Positions 4,981 to 6,663 of a stretch of 6,663 nucleotides of DNA are shown here, piece after piece. Under the pieces are notes generated by a model. That model worked only from the letters and a program-made list of their open reading frames with translations. It made no database searches and was not told the origin of the DNA. The stretch is from contig JAJDEE010000375.1 of assembly GCA_029259975.1 (NCBI GenBank), forward strand, positions 1 to 6,663. The letters run 5' to 3'. Source of the stretch: Planctomycetota bacterium. GTDB lineage: Bacteria; Planctomycetota; Planctomycetia; Pirellulales; Lacipirellulaceae. Both the position numbers and the translations under genes were made by a program. Within the stretch, counting starts at the first letter, position 1. Every line of letters begins with the position of its first letter.

Positions 4981-6405
4981 ATGGCAACGGTAGAGCGTAA
5001 TCCATCGCAACGTTCAAGGGGTTCTCAAGCCCCGCCAATCGAACGACAGCTACCACGGAACCTTGAGGCTGAAAAAGCCGTTCTGGGCAGCATTTTGCTG
5101 TTACCCGAGGTCTTCGACGAAGTTGCGCTCGTGATTCGGCCTGGCGATTTCTACGATGACGCAAATCGCACCTTATTCGAGCATTTGTTGCAGATGCACG
5201 ATGGCGGACAGCAACTCGATCTGATGCTGTTGGTCGAGCGACTTCGCAGTGCAGACCAGTACGAATCGATTGGTGGTGCAGCCTACATTGGCGAGCTGGG
5301 CAGTGTTGTTCCAACGGCGGCGCATGCAGAATATTATGCGAAGATCGTTGCCGATAAAGCAGTGCTTCGTTCGCTCATTCACGCCGGCACTGACATTTTG
5401 CATGATGCCTACGATCCGACTGCCGACACGCGCGAGATGCTCAGCAAGGCAGAAGAAAAAGTGTTTGGGATTCTTGAATCACGTGGCACCGGCGAATTGA
5501 GCAAAATTAGCGAAGTCTTGCACAACTCGCTCGTCCGACTCGACGCACGGATGGATCAGGACCAAGCCGCCGGCGGACTCGAAACGGGCTTCGACGATTT
5601 TGATCAGCTCACGGGTGGGTTGCAAAACTCTGAGCTGATTATTTTGGCTGCTCGCCCGAGTATGGGCAAAACGGCGCTCGCAATGAACATCGCCGAGCAC
5701 GCAGCTGTGAAAGTGAATGCTCCGGTGTTGTTTGTAAGCCTGGAAATGTCGGCGATCGAGTTGGGAGATCGGCTGCTTTGCTCGGTTGCCGAGGTCAACG
5801 GCCAGCGGCTACGCAATGGGACGATCACCGGGGACGAGCGTCGTAAGCTGGTGCAAACGGCTGCCGAAATTAGCCAGGCACCGCTTTTTATTGACGATTC
5901 GCCGAGTCGTACGATGACCGAGATTTCGGCCAATGCGCGCCGGCTCAAACGTCGCGATGGACTGAGCCTGATCGTGATCGATTATCTCCAGTTGATCGAC
6001 CCCGACAACCCGCGTGACCCACGTCAGGAGCAGGTCGCTAAGATCGCCCGTCGGCTGAAAGGTCTGGCACGCGAGCTGGAAGTGCCTGTTTTGTGCTTGG
6101 CCCAGTTGAATCGACAGGTGGAAGCCACACGCGACAACAAGCCACAGCTGAGTCACTTGCGAGAATCTGGGGCAATTGAGCAGGATGCGGATGTCGTGGC
6201 ATTTGTGCATCGTGAGGAATACTATCAAAGCAACGAGGAAGATCGCGAACGATTCCGTGGCGAGGCCGACCTGATAATTCGCAAGCAACGCAATGGCCCG
6301 ACAGGCGACATAAAGCTCGCCTGGGTTCACGATTTTACTCGTTTCCGCAATTATTCTCAAAAGCCTTACGAAGAGTTCGAGGCTTACGGCGAAACTAGCT
6401 TCTGA
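4981..6405 (+). CDS. dnaB: Replicative DNA helicase DnaB
   Basis: Hexameric helicase that unwinds the lagging-strand template at the replication fork and recruits primase. The 474-residue length is normal and no intein is present. A poorly conserved, basic N-terminus (1-22) precedes the N-terminal domain (about 23-125; PRNLEAEKAVLGSILL at 25-40), a linker (about 126-175) and the RecA-like ATPase (about 195-460). Walker A is ARPSMGKT (224-231), the catalytic Glu is E255 in FVSLEM, Walker B is VIDYLQL (332-338), and LAQLNRQVE (373-381) and RESGAIEQDADVV (394-406) follow, with KQRNGPTG (435-442) near the end. H392 in LSHLRESG replaces the usual Asp. AGGG (4973-4976) or GGAG (4967-4970) can serve as ribosome binding site. 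The stop TGA is followed at once by an in-frame TAG. It sits after rplI, as in Bacillus, but beyond a terminator. Confidence 0.97.
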   Translation: MATVERNPSQRSRGSQAPPIERQLPRNLEAEKAVLGSILLLPEVFDEVALVIRPGDFYDDANRTLFEHLLQMHDGGQQLDLMLLVERLRSADQYESIGGAAYIGELGSVVPTAAHAEYYAKIVADKAVLRSLIHAGTDILHDAYDPTADTREMLSKAEEKVFGILESRGTGELSKISEVLHNSLVRLDARMDQDQAAGGLETGFDDFDQLTGGLQNSELIILAARPSMGKTALAMNIAEHAAVKVNAPVLFVSLEMSAIELGDRLLCSVAEVNGQRLRNGTITGDERRKLVQTAAEISQAPLFIDDSPSRTMTEISANARRLKRRDGLSLIVIDYLQLIDPDNPRDPRQEQVAKIARRLKGLARELEVPVLCLAQLNRQVEATRDNKPQLSHLRESGAIEQDADVVAFVHREEYYQSNEEDRERFRGEADLIIRKQRNGPTGDIKLAWVHDFTRFRNYSQKPYEEFEAYGETSF

Positions 6406-6570
6406 TAGCATTTTGGCGAATTGGTGGCGACTTGTGCCTGGAATGGCCCAACTATGTCAGGTTTCTGTCATCGGGCTTCTTGCCTAAAGTCAAGCGTGCC
6501 ACCAGTTTGAGAATCCCAGTCCACGACCAAGGTGGAATACGCAATCGTCCTGATTTGCTGTCTTGTCCGA
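6406..6570. other. Intergenic region after dnaB, no gene seen
   Basis: I find no credible coding frame on either strand. TGGTGGC (6422-6428) is complementary to GCCACCA (6498-6504), and the adjoining GACTT (6429-6433) to AAGTC (6487-6491), leaving a 6-base bulge and a large loop. No T-tract follows, so this is not a clear terminator for dnaB. Confidence 0.4.
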
Positions 6571-6599
6571 TTGAATCGCCGCTGATTCTTTGCTAGTAT
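6571..6599 (+). promoter_or_regulatory. Candidate sigma-70-type promoter facing out of the window
   Basis: TTGAAT (6571-6576) and TAGTAT (6594-6599) are separated by 17 bases, and TG at 6591-6592 gives an extended -10. Each hexamer matches consensus at 4 of 6 positions. A frame opens with the ATG at 6598 and stays open for 22 codons to the window end (MTSFHFQLDH...), but that ATG would overlap the -10, so promoter and start codon cannot both be right for one transcript. Confidence 0.4.
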
Positions 6600-6663
6600 G
6601 ACAAGCTTCCACTTCCAGCTAGATCATTGGGCTAGGCCGACGTTGGCAGCCCAGCTGGAGGCC

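Noticed and set aside
5809..6411. 200-codon open frame on the - strand
   Set aside because: Lies fully opposite the conserved ATPase domain of dnaB; its translation shows no recognisable domain and it is a shadow of dnaB codon use.
6598..6663. Partial coding region of 22 codons at the window end
   Set aside because: Too short to recognise, no ribosome binding site, and its ATG overlaps the best promoter-like -10; noted under the promoter entry instead.

Overview
This 6.66 kb window is a dense, single-strand run of eight housekeeping genes, all on the + strand: a GlmU-like sugar nucleotidyltransferase, prs, rplY (ctc), pth, rpsF, ssb, rplI and dnaB. I see no mobile element, CRISPR array, tRNA or rRNA. 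Overall composition is moderately GC-rich and uniform from gene to gene. Several features suggest a member of the Planctomycetes, perhaps the Pirellulales: the PRPP synthetase variant motifs (FPDGE, DDMISTAGS), the peptidyl-tRNA hydrolase GGQKG motif, the basic N-terminal extension on bL9, a stand-alone GlmU-type pyrophosphorylase domain, and weak or absent Shine-Dalgarno sequences at some genes. That assignment rests on recalled family patterns, not on a search.

Layout. Positions 1-207 hold no gene I can support; a perfect TATAAT lies at the edge of the first gene. Positions 208-2659 carry the cell-wall and nucleotide precursor genes and the stress-type ribosomal protein: the GlmU-like gene overlaps prs by 8 bases, and rplY follows after 105 bases. 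pth starts 9 bases after rplY, so these two are almost certainly co-transcribed. rpsF (TTG start with a good Shine-Dalgarno), ssb and rplI follow with gaps of 43, 68 and 69 bases. A long hairpin with a T-tract at 4830-4909 ends this block. dnaB (4981-6405) lies downstream with its own 5' leader. The last 258 bases hold no complete gene; a promoter-like pair at 6571-6599 may drive the next gene outside the window.

How it fits together. The order glmU-prs-ctc-pth is the classic Bacillus-type cluster, and rpsF-ssb-(rpsR)-rplI-dnaB is the classic bS6/SSB/bL9/replicative helicase cluster. Here the two are joined head to tail. The products supply UDP-GlcNAc and PRPP, build or maintain ribosomes (bL25, bS6, bL9), rescue peptidyl-tRNA (Pth) and run the replication fork (SSB, DnaB). 

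No new defence or mobile system is visible. The items most worth a second look are the absence of rpsR from its usual place, the GlmU without its acetyltransferase half, substitutions in otherwise conserved motifs of Prs and Pth, the bL9 extension, and the terminator built from CGCGGA units spaced 9-10 bases apart.
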